Shown: positions 8,319 to 18,676 of the stretch, one piece after another | Layout of the letters: every line of letters starts with the position of its first letter | Numbering within the stretch: position 1 is the stretch's first letter | Source: JACVRN01 sp036389255 | GTDB taxonomy: Bacteria > Acidobacteriota > Blastocatellia > Pyrinomonadales > Pyrinomonadaceae | Length of the DNA stretch: 64,000 nt | Assembly: GCA_036389255.1 (NCBI GenBank) | Contig: DASVQI010000041.1 | Span: 248,001-312,000 of the forward strand | Direction of reading: 5' to 3' | Made by a program: the position numbers and the translations under genes | The notes under the pieces: model-generated | What the model saw: the letters and a program-made list of their open reading frames with translations, nothing else | What the model was told of the DNA's origin: nothing | Database searches by the model: none

Positions 8319-9185
8319 TCAGGCCATGACCGCAGCCTCTCGCTCGCGGCCAATCTCGCGCAGCCTTTCCACCACCTGATTGATGAGCCAGTTCGGAGTC
8401 GAAGCGCCTGCTGTTACGCCGACGCGCTCCACCTCTTCCAAGTCCGCAGGGTTAATCTCGTCGGCAGTCTCGACCAGAAAGCTCTTCTCGCACTGCTCCT
8501 TGCAGACGGCCAGAAGCTTCACGCTGTTGGAAGAGTGGCGGCCGCCTATGATGTAAAAGGCGTCAACGTGTCCGGCCAGAGCCCGCGCAGCGTCCTGCCT
8601 GTCGCGCGTGGCGGAGCAGATGGTGTTGATGACCTGCGGCTCGGCATCGGCCTTGGCTTTGACGGCCTCCGCCACCTCTTGAAATGTTTGCAGCTTGATG
8701 GTCGTTTGCGAAAGCACAATCGGCGCGTGAAGCTGAGGGAGATTCGCGACTTCCGTAGCGTCGCGCACGACGTAAGTGTTATTCGGAGCGTAGCCGACGA
8801 CGCCAATCATCTCGGGGTGGTCGGGATTTCCGGCGACGACTACGTCGCGGCCCTGAGCGGCTGCGCGCTCGGCAAGCTTCTGCACTTTGGTCACGAACGG
8901 GCAGGTGGCGTCTATGACGCGGGCGGCGCGCGATTCCAGCTCAAGCTGAACCAGAGGGGTGACGCCGTGCGCGCGAATCACAGCCGTCACTTCGGGGTTG
9001 GCCTCTTCGGGCGCGTTGATGGTCGTGACGCCTTCCGCTTCGAGCCGCCTCATCTCCTGCGTGTTGTGTATGAGAGCGCCAAGCGAGCGCACGGTCGCGC
9101 CCTCTTTTATAGCGTCTTCCACCATCTCCACGGCGCGCTCTACGCCGAAACAGAATCCGAACTCGTCTGCCAAGAGAACTTCCAT
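8319..9185 (-). CDS. ispH: 4-hydroxy-3-methylbut-2-enyl diphosphate reductase
   Basis: 288 residues, full family length. IspH (LytB) reduces HMBPP to IPP and DMAPP in the last step of the MEP isoprenoid pathway, using a 4Fe-4S cluster. The three cluster cysteines are present (C12 in FCFGVERAV, C95 in DATCPFV, C190 in TICSATRDRQ), as are H40, H73 and H123, the catalytic E125 in HPEMIGV, and the substrate-binding S218/S219/N220 stretch. It is the last gene of a minus-strand group after the SGNH hydrolase and a short remnant ORF. It ends near the shared terminator at 8253-8292. Confidence 0.97.
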   Translation of the reverse strand: MEVLLADEFGFCFGVERAVEMVEDAIKEGATVRSLGALIHNTQEMRRLEAEGVTTINAPEEANPEVTAVIRAHGVTPLVQLELESRAARVIDATCPFVTKVQKLAERAAAQGRDVVVAGNPDHPEMIGVVGYAPNNTYVVRDATEVANLPQLHAPIVLSQTTIKLQTFQEVAEAVKAKADAEPQVINTICSATRDRQDAARALAGHVDAFYIIGGRHSSNSVKLLAVCKEQCEKSFLVETADEINPADLEEVERVGVTAGASTPNWLINQVVERLREIGREREAAVMA

Positions 9186-9291
9186 CTTTGCCTTCTACCT
9201 TCTCACTTTACTCGGATGCCGCGCGCCTCCCGGCAGATGCGCGGCGATTTTCCCAGCCGCGATTATCTTAACACACGGCCGGATTAGAGCG

Positions 9292-9441
9292 TCAGCCAAG
9301 ACGCCGCAGGCTCTTCCTTTCAAGGTCGCGCGAGAAGATTTTGGCCTTCTCCTCTTCAAGAAAGCGCGGGTCTGTGTAAACTCGCGCCGGCGGCGTGGAA
9401 GCCCGCGCAAGGTTCTCTTCAAATTCGTATGGGTCGCTCAT
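9292..9441 (-). pseudogene. Short ORF resembling the N-terminus of a Rieske ring-hydroxylating oxygenase
   Basis: 49 codons from the ATG at 9441 to TGA at 9292. Residues 15-38 (STPPARVYTDPRFLEEEKAKIFSR, given here in pieces: ARVYTDPRF and EEEKAKIFSR) look like the start of Rieske oxygenase alpha subunits, where a Y-T-D-P segment is followed by an E-K-x-x-IF-x-R-x-W helix. The next residues diverge and a stop follows; no Rieske CxH motif exists in any frame downstream before ispH. It overlaps the end of the SGNH gene by 23 nt. A decayed remnant or a small unrelated protein are both possible. Confidence 0.4.
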
Positions 9442-10234
9442 CTGTATTTAGCCGCCCTATCTCTTCTAAGCTCTTTTTCACAGTCGGCCACATGGCTTCG
9501 GCCCAGTACTCGTAGCCCGCGTCGGAAGGATGAAAGCCGTCGTCGGAGAAGAAATCAGGACGTGTCGGGATAGTCGCGCGAGTGACCTTGAAAGCATCCA
9601 CGACCAGCAGGCCGTAGCGAGCGGCAATCTCGCTGATGCGCTCGTTGAAGAGCATGATGCGGCGCGCGGCCTCATCACGCGCACCGGGCGGCACAACCGG
9701 CGCGAGGCTCACGTCCGGGATGTTCGTGATGATGATGGGCGCGTTCGCCGTCTTGAGCCGCTTGATAATCGTCTCGTAGTTACGCGCGAAAGTCTCCACG
9801 CTCATTCTATGGCCGACATCGTTGATGCCTATGCCGAGCGTTATCAAGTTGGGACGTGCGGCCAGCGCTGGCTCCAACTGGCCGCGCAGCACGTCTTCGG
9901 TAGTCGCGCCGCTCACGCAGACGTTCGTCAATTTCGAGCCCGGACGCGCATCAGCGATGCGATTAAAGAGGCGCACAACATAGCCGCCATTTCGCGCCCC
10001 GACTCCGACGCCCGTCGAATCGCCCAGCGCAGCGTAAACAATCGCGCCGCCCTTTTCACCCTCTTTCATCCCCGGTTTGCTTCCTCCCTCGTTTGTTCTA
10101 GCGCACGCCGTAGCACACAAGAAGAGAAGTGATAAAAGAGCTGCCGCGAGAAGGCGGAAACCGTCCGTGCGCCTCTTTCGCCCGCCTACACCATGAGTCT
10201 TCAGGCTCATCTCTCTTCTCTCTTTCCTGAACAT
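9419..10234 (-). CDS. Secreted SGNH/GDSL-family hydrolase (esterase-like)
   Basis: 271 residues. The ATG at 10234 has AGAGGGG six bases upstream; a second ATG at 10210 also has a purine-rich leader. The signal sequence (LLAAALLSLLFLCATACA) ends in a possible lipobox. The four SGNH blocks are in order: GDS in AALGDSTGVG, the Gly block CVSGATTEDVL, the Asn block GIGINDVG, and the catalytic Asp/His pair in DDGFHPSDAGY. It is likely an exported esterase or lysophospholipase-like enzyme; the substrate is unknown. The neighbouring gene upstream is the split helicase. Confidence 0.9.
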   Translation of the reverse strand: MFRKERREMSLKTHGVGGRKRRTDGFRLLAAALLSLLFLCATACARTNEGGSKPGMKEGEKGGAIVYAALGDSTGVGVGARNGGYVVRLFNRIADARPGSKLTNVCVSGATTEDVLRGQLEPALAARPNLITLGIGINDVGHRMSVETFARNYETIIKRLKTANAPIIITNIPDVSLAPVVPPGARDEAARRIMLFNERISEIAARYGLLVVDAFKVTRATIPTRPDFFSDDGFHPSDAGYEYWAEAMWPTVKKSLEEIGRLNTDERPIRI

Positions 10235-10254
10235 TTCATTCCCCTCTTTGAATC

Positions 10255-12159
10255 TTAACGCACGGGCTCGCGCAGTATGGCTTCAGCCGCGCGCTCGGCG
10301 CTTCTGGCGGCGGCTGCTTGCGCGTGGCGAAGCCCCGCAATCTGTAGGAGCGACTCGCCCGTGCGCGAGAGCATACGCACAAGGTCGCCCTCCTCTGCGC
10401 GAGTCTCCTGCACGAGGTCTGTCCATTCCAGTCCGGCAGCCCAGTGAGAGGCCGTGGCGGCTGCGGAAAAGTTTATCTCCGGCGCGGGCTCAAGCCCCTG
10501 CTTCCACTCTTCGGTGGCGACTCTATAGGCCACCTCGTCAAAGCGAGCCAGCGTGTCTATCAGCCTGTCGTCCAGCTCAAGCTCGCCGTAGTCGCGGTCT
10601 TCGTCAGCCGCGAGCGCGGCCATGAGCCCTGCGGCTCGCGGCGCGTCCAACGAATCGAAGAGGCCGTGGCGCACGGCTTCGCCTACCAGCAGCGTGCGGT
10701 CAACGTGCAGGTCTGCGAGCCACTTGCCGCGCTCCGTGACGCGCTCTCCGGCGAAGTCCAGATAGTCGAAGGCCGCGAGCACCCGCGCCCTTTGCTCGAA
10801 GGGCTGCCAGACCTGTGAGCGCAGGGCCTCTATGCGGCGCTCCGACCGCTCCACACTTTCGGCGTCCGCTATCACAGACCAGAGCGCGTCGGCGCACAAG
10901 CCCTTTTCCGCCTCGCTCAAATTCTGCGGCGCGACCCGGTCAATCATGTCGTTGAGCACTGTTACCGCGTCGTCTTCCGTTGAGCGTGCTTCGCGCAATC
11001 TTGGTTCCGCGAGAGGCTCGTTCCTGCCTTCGTGACTCTCTTTGAAAGCGCGCTCGATTGCTTCTTCATCTAGCTGATACCTGTTTTCGTAGACGCGCCC
11101 GACGCGGTCAAGCGAGAGGTTTACGCCGCGACCGTCTTCGCGCATCCCTACGAAAGCATTCCCGCGCCGTCGCATCACGAGCGCCAGCCGACGGCCCTGA
11201 CGGCCAAGCCCGACTACGCGGCCCGGCGTGACGACTTCGTCCAGCCAGCCGAGCAGCATCTCCGCGCGCGTCTGCGGCAGAGTCTCAAGCAGCCGTTGAC
11301 GGGCGCTCGCCAGTCTCTCTAGCCCGCGCGCAACTTCAATCGGAAGATGACAGCCAGCCTCTTCGAGCTTTCTTTTTATCTCTCGCTCGGCTGCGTCCCG
11401 CTCGCGCTCCATGCGCGCGATGCGCCGCGCCGTGTCTCGGTAGGCGAAGCTTCGCTCGGCAATCTCCCGCACGTGCGAGAAGCTGCGGTAGGCGTCCAGC
11501 AGATTCAGAAGCGTTGAGTAGGTGGCGCGGAACTGGCTTTGAAGAGGGTCAGGCTGAGATTCCAGCAAGAGAGCTATACGCTCCGGGTCTTGATGAAGGC
11601 CGGGCGCGGCGACTATGAAGCCGACACGGTCGCGCCCGCGACGGCCCGCGCGACCCGTCATCTGTTGCAGCTCCGAGGCGGAAAGAGCCCGCCAGCCGCT
11701 CCCCGTGCGCTGGTCAACGTTGGTGATGACGACTGTGCGCGCCGGGAAATCCACGCCCGCCGCCACGGTCGCCGTGGCAAAGATTGCGTCCAGCAGCCCG
11801 GCGCTCATCAACTGCTCTATGACCAGCTTCCACGAGGGGATGTGGCCCGCGTGATGTGCGGCTACTCCGCCGCGAATGATTGTGTCCCAGTGACGATGGC
11901 CGCGCACTTCAGGGTGCTGCTCCAGAAAGCTCCTGAGCATGGCACGGCGTGCGTCGCGCCGCTCGGCCCTGTCGTCGCGCCGCGTCATGGCGGCTTCCGA
12001 GGCCGCCTGATCGCAGCGCCTGCGCGTGGGCAGAAAGATGATGGCGGGCAGCAGGTTGTAGCTGCCCAGCGCCGAAAGTAGCTGGCCGGGCGGCATCTCC
12101 GGCATGTTGAGCTTCAACGCGCGCCACCTCCTGCCCCGCCGCCCCTGCGGGAGCGCCAT
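10255..12159 (-). CDS. Ski2-like DEAD/DEAH-box helicase, C-terminal part (frameshifted)
   Basis: About 634 residues from an in-frame ATG at 12159, though the frame is open to 12372. It holds the second RecA domain of a Ski2/Mtr4-type helicase: AAHHAGHIPSWK, then TVAAGVDFPARTVV, then the motif VI region QMTGRAGRRGRD, followed by the long helical C-terminal part with a ratchet-like region. The Walker A and DEAH motifs are missing here and lie in the overlapping upstream frame. Either the gene is disrupted, or the sequence has a one-base error, or the frame changes during translation. It should not act as a helicase alone. Confidence 0.85.
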   Translation of the reverse strand: MALPQGRRGRRWRALKLNMPEMPPGQLLSALGSYNLLPAIIFLPTRRRCDQAASEAAMTRRDDRAERRDARRAMLRSFLEQHPEVRGHRHWDTIIRGGVAAHHAGHIPSWKLVIEQLMSAGLLDAIFATATVAAGVDFPARTVVITNVDQRTGSGWRALSASELQQMTGRAGRRGRDRVGFIVAAPGLHQDPERIALLLESQPDPLQSQFRATYSTLLNLLDAYRSFSHVREIAERSFAYRDTARRIARMERERDAAEREIKRKLEEAGCHLPIEVARGLERLASARQRLLETLPQTRAEMLLGWLDEVVTPGRVVGLGRQGRRLALVMRRRGNAFVGMREDGRGVNLSLDRVGRVYENRYQLDEEAIERAFKESHEGRNEPLAEPRLREARSTEDDAVTVLNDMIDRVAPQNLSEAEKGLCADALWSVIADAESVERSERRIEALRSQVWQPFEQRARVLAAFDYLDFAGERVTERGKWLADLHVDRTLLVGEAVRHGLFDSLDAPRAAGLMAALAADEDRDYGELELDDRLIDTLARFDEVAYRVATEEWKQGLEPAPEINFSAAATASHWAAGLEWTDLVQETRAEEGDLVRMLSRTGESLLQIAGLRHAQAAAARSAERAAEAILREPVR

Positions 12160-13064
12160 GTGCGGCCTCCCTGCCTGCGGTCGTCTCTTTCGCGGCGCGC
12201 AGCCTTCTCTCTTTCTATGAGCCGCGCAATCTCCGGATTCAAGCCGCCGCGCTCGTCCAAGAGAGGCGCAAGGTTTCCTTCCGGGTACAGGAAGGCCGCG
12301 CGAAGCGGGACGGGCCGCGCGCCGGGACGGGCCACGACTCCGCAGCGCACGCCGCGCACCTCTTCCATCCATGCGGCAAACTCCTGCGCGTTTCCTATAG
12401 TGGCCGAGAGCAGCAGCAGCCGTATGCGGGGCGGCGAAAGTATTATCGCTTCTTCCCAGACGTGGCCACGGTCTTCATCAGCAAGGTAATGCGCCTCGTC
12501 CAAGACGACTAGGTCTGCGCGAATGTTCGTGCCGCTACGCAAAGAATCGAAGAGCTGGTTGCGGTAGATTTCCGTCGTGCCGACTATGAGCGGGGCGTCC
12601 GGGTTCTCCTTGCGGTCGCCAGTTAAAATCCCCACCTGCTCGGCTCCGAACTCTGCTGAGAACTCAGTGTACTTGGAGTTGGTCAGGGCTTTCAGGGGGC
12701 TCGTGTACCATGCGCGGCGGCCTGCGGCCAGCAGCCGCCTGATTTCTTCACGCGCAATCCAAGTCTTGCCGCTACCCGTCGGGGCGGTCACTAAAACGTC
12801 CTCGTATTCGAGCGCGGAGAGCGCCTCCAGTTGAAACGGGTCAGGCTTAAAGGGCGCGGGCGCGGGCTGCCCTATGCCTTCCAGAAGACGGCGCAGCTCT
12901 CGCGTCGTCGCGTGTGGGCGGCCCTGTGCGCTCTGCGGCTCTTCGCGCCCGTGACGCGCAGCGCCGCCACTCTCTCTCCCCTCGCGCCGCCCGCCCTTCG
13001 CGCGCCCGTCCTTCTTCTTGTCGTCGCGCTTGCCGCGCTTGTTGTTAACACGCTGGCGTGCCAT
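12114..13064 (-). CDS. Ski2-like DEAD/DEAH-box helicase, N-terminal part (frameshifted)
   Basis: 316 residues. A Lys/Arg-rich tail (about 1-60) precedes the first RecA domain: Q-motif region PDPFQLEAL, Walker A APTGSGKT, motif Ia TSPLKALTNSKY, motif II DEAHYL and motif III LSATIGN. The frame stops in a Gly/Arg-rich linker just before the second RecA domain, which continues in another frame (10255-12159). Together they would give about 950 residues, the expected length of this family. The transition falls in a G-rich stretch near 12120-12160 containing two GGGG runs. Confidence 0.87.
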   Translation of the reverse strand: MARQRVNNKRGKRDDKKKDGRAKGGRREGRESGGAARHGREEPQSAQGRPHATTRELRRLLEGIGQPAPAPFKPDPFQLEALSALEYEDVLVTAPTGSGKTWIAREEIRRLLAAGRRAWYTSPLKALTNSKYTEFSAEFGAEQVGILTGDRKENPDAPLIVGTTEIYRNQLFDSLRSGTNIRADLVVLDEAHYLADEDRGHVWEEAIILSPPRIRLLLLSATIGNAQEFAAWMEEVRGVRCGVVARPGARPVPLRAAFLYPEGNLAPLLDERGGLNPEIARLIEREKAARRERDDRRQGGRTWRSRRGGGAGGGAR

Positions 13065-13088
13065 GCCGTCATTCTAAGAGGCAAAACT

Positions 13089-13208
13089 AAAAAGGCAAAG
13101 GGGGAATGGGTGACGGGTATCAGGAAGAATAAAAGAGAACCGGATTTTCTTTTACCCGAAACCCGGCACCTGACACCCGTCACCCACCTTCACTTTTGCC
13201 TTTTGCCT
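13089..13208. repeat. Long intergenic palindromic repeat
   Basis: The arms share AAAAGGCAAAG (left) and CTTTTGCCTTTT (right), and GGGTGACGGGT...TCAGG (left) with CCTGACACCCGTCACCC (right). The right arm, reverse-complemented, matches 3905-3952 at about 43 of 48 positions. Units of about 7 nt (GGGTGAC-like) repeat within each arm. Confidence 0.8.
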
Positions 13209-13306
13209 TATCGGTAAGTGGTGCTAACCTTAAATGTTGATGCGCTCGCAACGATTAGCGGGCCGGGAGCGTCTAAGGAAATCGGCGCGTTTCGGAGCTT
13301 TTAATC

Positions 13307-14395
13307 GTGGCACGCGCCGGGAGTAGAAGAGAAGTGGCAGAGCTTTTTCAGAATTTCGAGATACACAAATCGCCATGGTGGGAGCGCGTTTGGCGCGTCG
13401 CGGCGGGTTCGGTCGTACTGCACATTCTGCTTTTAGCGGTGGTGATTTACGTCCCTTCCGTTCGTGAAGCCTTCAACATCGCCAGCGTCTTTTCCGGGGC
13501 AAAGTATGTTGACGAGGATTACAAGAAGACTGTCATAGGCGAGCGCGCCGTGCTGATAAATGCGAAGGACGTTTTTGAGTACCCGCCGGGATATTTCTCA
13601 GGCCCCATGGTTGACCAAACGCAGCTTCCGCCGCAAATCATAGCGACGGCCACGCCCGTTCCTCTGCCGCCGCCTCCGGCCCCCGTCCGCCCGCCCAGAG
13701 TCAGGCCGACGCCGGCAGAAGCGCTGGCCTCTGCTTCGCCTTCTCCTTCGCCCGCAGCTTCGCCGCAGGCGACTCCCTCTGCGGCAGATGCGAACGCAGG
13801 CATCACGGAGAATATGTCCAAGGATGAGCGGGATAAGAAGCTCAACGACATAGCGGCACAGAACAACATAGAGCGCCCGAACGAAGACGCCATCAACAAG
13901 AAGCCTTTGAAGGACTGGCTGGCGAAGGCTAAAGAGGCTAAAGAGAAGAACGAGATTGACCTGACCGGTCAGATAGAGATGACCATAGAGGCCGACAAAG
14001 ATGCGGACGGCAAACTGATAAACGCCGTGGTCACCTCCAAGAAGGGCGACCCGAAATTACAGGAATTGGTCAAAGAGTTTGTCGCGGCCTTGAGCGATAG
14101 CAAGGCGCTGGCGTCCCTCAAAGACGTTAAGCACATAGTGCTGAACGTGACCCTCAACGATAAAGAGGTGGTCGTTAAGGTTTCGTCCGAAGTCGAATCG
14201 GCGGAGCGTGCCAACACTCTGGCTAACGTCTACGGCGTCTTTCTCTTGGGCGGCAGGATTCAGAAACGCGGGCAGTTAGAGGGGACTATCTACCAGAACA
14301 CCAGAGTCTCGGCCAACGGCAAGGCCGTGGAGGTCAGATTCACCATGCCGCGCAAAGAGGCCACCGACATCCTGACGAAACTTTCGACTAGCTGA
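13307..14395 (+). CDS. Single-TM, proline-rich TonB-like periplasmic protein
   Basis: 362 residues from GTG. A short cytoplasmic segment precedes one membrane helix (about 31-50, SVVLHILLLAVVIYV), then a Pro/Ala/Ser-rich stretch (about 105-165) of the kind that spans the periplasm in TonB proteins. The C-terminal about 170 residues contain EIDLTGQIEMTIEADKDADGKL and later VRFTMPRKEA. No canonical TonB C-terminal YP motif is visible, so this is TonB-like in layout only. It stands alone upstream of a small secreted protein gene and secA. Function unknown. Confidence 0.8.
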   Translation: MARAGSRREVAELFQNFEIHKSPWWERVWRVAAGSVVLHILLLAVVIYVPSVREAFNIASVFSGAKYVDEDYKKTVIGERAVLINAKDVFEYPPGYFSGPMVDQTQLPPQIIATATPVPLPPPPAPVRPPRVRPTPAEALASASPSPSPAASPQATPSAADANAGITENMSKDERDKKLNDIAAQNNIERPNEDAINKKPLKDWLAKAKEAKEKNEIDLTGQIEMTIEADKDADGKLINAVVTSKKGDPKLQELVKEFVAALSDSKALASLKDVKHIVLNVTLNDKEVVVKVSSEVESAERANTLANVYGVFLLGGRIQKRGQLEGTIYQNTRVSANGKAVEVRFTMPRKEATDILTKLSTS

Positions 14396-14459
14396 GGCCG
14401 TAAAACCGTAGCCGCACGCACGCGCATGAAGCCTGCGGCGGCGCTGCTGTAACCGTTTA

Positions 14460-14804
14460 ATGAGCAAGCTGAGAATCAAGAACGCTACGCTGTTTGTGAC
14501 CGTGCTGAGCGCCTGCCTGGGCCTGGTGGCCGCAGGCGCGTCTTCCCATGCTCGTCACACGGCCTCGACCGTCCTCTCGGAGATTGCTTACCCGTCGGGC
14601 GCGCCCCTTTCCTACAGGAGCGTTGCCAGCAAGTCGCTCAAGCTTACGGCCCGTTACAACTCGCCCGCTCTCTCTTTCGCCGCTCAGAGCGAAAATAGCG
14701 GGGCGACGATTCTCTACCGCAATCCGAATCCCCTGACAGCCGCCAGTCACATTCTGGTTGTCACATCCCTGCCGCGCGCATCAATCGAAGACGCCACGGC
14801 CTGA
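14460..14804 (+). CDS. Small putative secreted protein
   Basis: 114 residues. A basic start and a hydrophobic stretch (about 9-27, ATLFVTVLSACLGLVAAGA) look like a signal peptide with an AGA/SSHA cleavage zone. The remainder is Ser/Ala/Thr-rich with no recognised motif and no Shine-Dalgarno that I can defend. It is the only plausible coding frame between the TonB-like gene and secA. Moderately uncertain. Confidence 0.42.
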   Translation: MSKLRIKNATLFVTVLSACLGLVAAGASSHARHTASTVLSEIAYPSGAPLSYRSVASKSLKLTARYNSPALSFAAQSENSGATILYRNPNPLTAASHILVVTSLPRASIEDATA

Positions 14805-14829
14805 CCGCCCCAAGGGCAAAACGAAAAGC

Positions 14830-14880
14830 TTCTCGCCTTCGGAAATGAGACCCGCGCACGTCTCTTCGGTCGGGCGAGAA
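14830..14880 (+). promoter_or_regulatory. Two-tier stem-loop in the secA leader
   Basis: The outer stem pairs TTCTCGCC (14830-14837) with GGCGAGAA (14873-14880); the inner stem pairs GAGAC (14847-14851) with GTCTC (14860-14864). No T-run follows, so it is not a classical terminator. It lies about 120 nt before the secA start. Confidence 0.4.
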
Positions 14881-14998
14881 TTTGACTCGCTTGCCTACGG
14901 CTTCAGGCGTCTATTACAATCAAATGTTTACGCGCGAGCGGATGCGCTCATCTGTTTCTCATCCGTGTATGACACGGCCAATTAATAGGATACAAACG

Positions 14999-17770
<2,772 letters not shown>

Positions 17771-17805
17771 AAGCTCCACAGCGCTTCTGCTGAGAGTCGA
17801 AGTAG

Positions 17806-18615
17806 ATGTTTCACCCCCGCTCGCTAACAAGATTGCTTTCAGCCGCAGTGCTGCTGGCCGCCACGCCTATTCTCTTTAGCGGCTCTCTTTTCGAGACGTG
17901 CGCGCGGCAGTCCGGCTCAGTGCAAAATGAGGCCGAGCGCGGCATAGAGCTTTACAGGCAGGGCGACGATAAAGGCGCGATTGAGACTCTGCTGCGCGTC
18001 GTGGAAGCTCGCGGCGGGGACATAGCCGCATGGCATTTTCTGGGGCTGGCCTACAACCGGCAGGGCAACTCGGGCGACGCGCTCAAGGCCCATGAAAAGG
18101 CGGTCATAAGCGCAATCGCCCTGCTTGATAAGCTCTATTCTTCAGACGACAGCCAACCCGTCAAAGAGAAGACCGAAGCGCTATTAGAGCTTGCCGCCGA
18201 AAGCGCCGCCGAGGTTGTTAAGCTGAACCCGGCGCTTACCGGCACCCGCTTGGCCCAGTGGAACGAGCGCACCGAGTTGCTGCGCGATTACGCCCCGCTT
18301 AAAGACGAGAGCGGCAAGCCGGTTCAGGCTTACAGTGGCCGCGAAGTTGAAACCAGAGTGAAGATAATCTCAAGGCCCATGCCTGCTTATCCCAGAGAGG
18401 CGCGCGGGAGCGGAATTATGGGAACGGTCGTGCTTCGCGCAATCTTTACTGCTGACGGCAGAGTCAAAAACATACGGGTGATGAACGGTCTACCGAACGG
18501 CGTCACCCAGAGCGTGATACGGGCCGCAAGACAGATTAAGTTCATCCCCGCGACTATTAACGGCAAGCCCGTCTCGCAACGCATTCAAATAGAATACAAT
18601 TTCCAGTTGTACTGA
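17806..18615 (+). CDS. TPR and TonB C-terminal domain protein
   Basis: 269 residues with an N-terminal signal or anchor helix (about 8-28). TPR-like helices follow (GIELYRQGDDKGAIETLLRVVE, then AWHFLGLAYNRQGNSGDALKAHEKAV). The last 80 residues are a TonB C-terminal domain: RPMPAYPREARGSGIMGTVVLRAIFTADGRV (seen in the parts MPAYPREAR and GTVVLRAIFTADG), then VIRAARQIKFIPA. Lacking a long Pro-rich spacer, it is likely a periplasmic protein-protein adaptor rather than a true energy transducer. It follows secA by 36 nt and may share its transcript. Confidence 0.85.
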   Translation: MFHPRSLTRLLSAAVLLAATPILFSGSLFETCARQSGSVQNEAERGIELYRQGDDKGAIETLLRVVEARGGDIAAWHFLGLAYNRQGNSGDALKAHEKAVISAIALLDKLYSSDDSQPVKEKTEALLELAAESAAEVVKLNPALTGTRLAQWNERTELLRDYAPLKDESGKPVQAYSGREVETRVKIISRPMPAYPREARGSGIMGTVVLRAIFTADGRVKNIRVMNGLPNGVTQSVIRAARQIKFIPATINGKPVSQRIQIEYNFQLY

Positions 18616-18676
18616 TTTGGATTAAACTGGGCCACGGCTCTTTATCCTGAGCCTCGGATTCGCCGCCCCTTTTGAG

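Noticed and set aside
8274..9287. 337-codon plus-strand ORF opposite ispH
   Set aside because: Shadow of ispH; begins inside the terminator region and has no family features.
11539..12081. 180-codon plus-strand ORF opposite the helicase
   Set aside because: Codon pattern and lack of motifs mark it as an antisense shadow of the helicase gene.
12114..12160. Calling the helicase split a programmed frameshift
   Set aside because: GGGG runs are present but there is no classical slippery heptamer with a downstream pseudoknot that I can show; an error or mutation is at least as likely.
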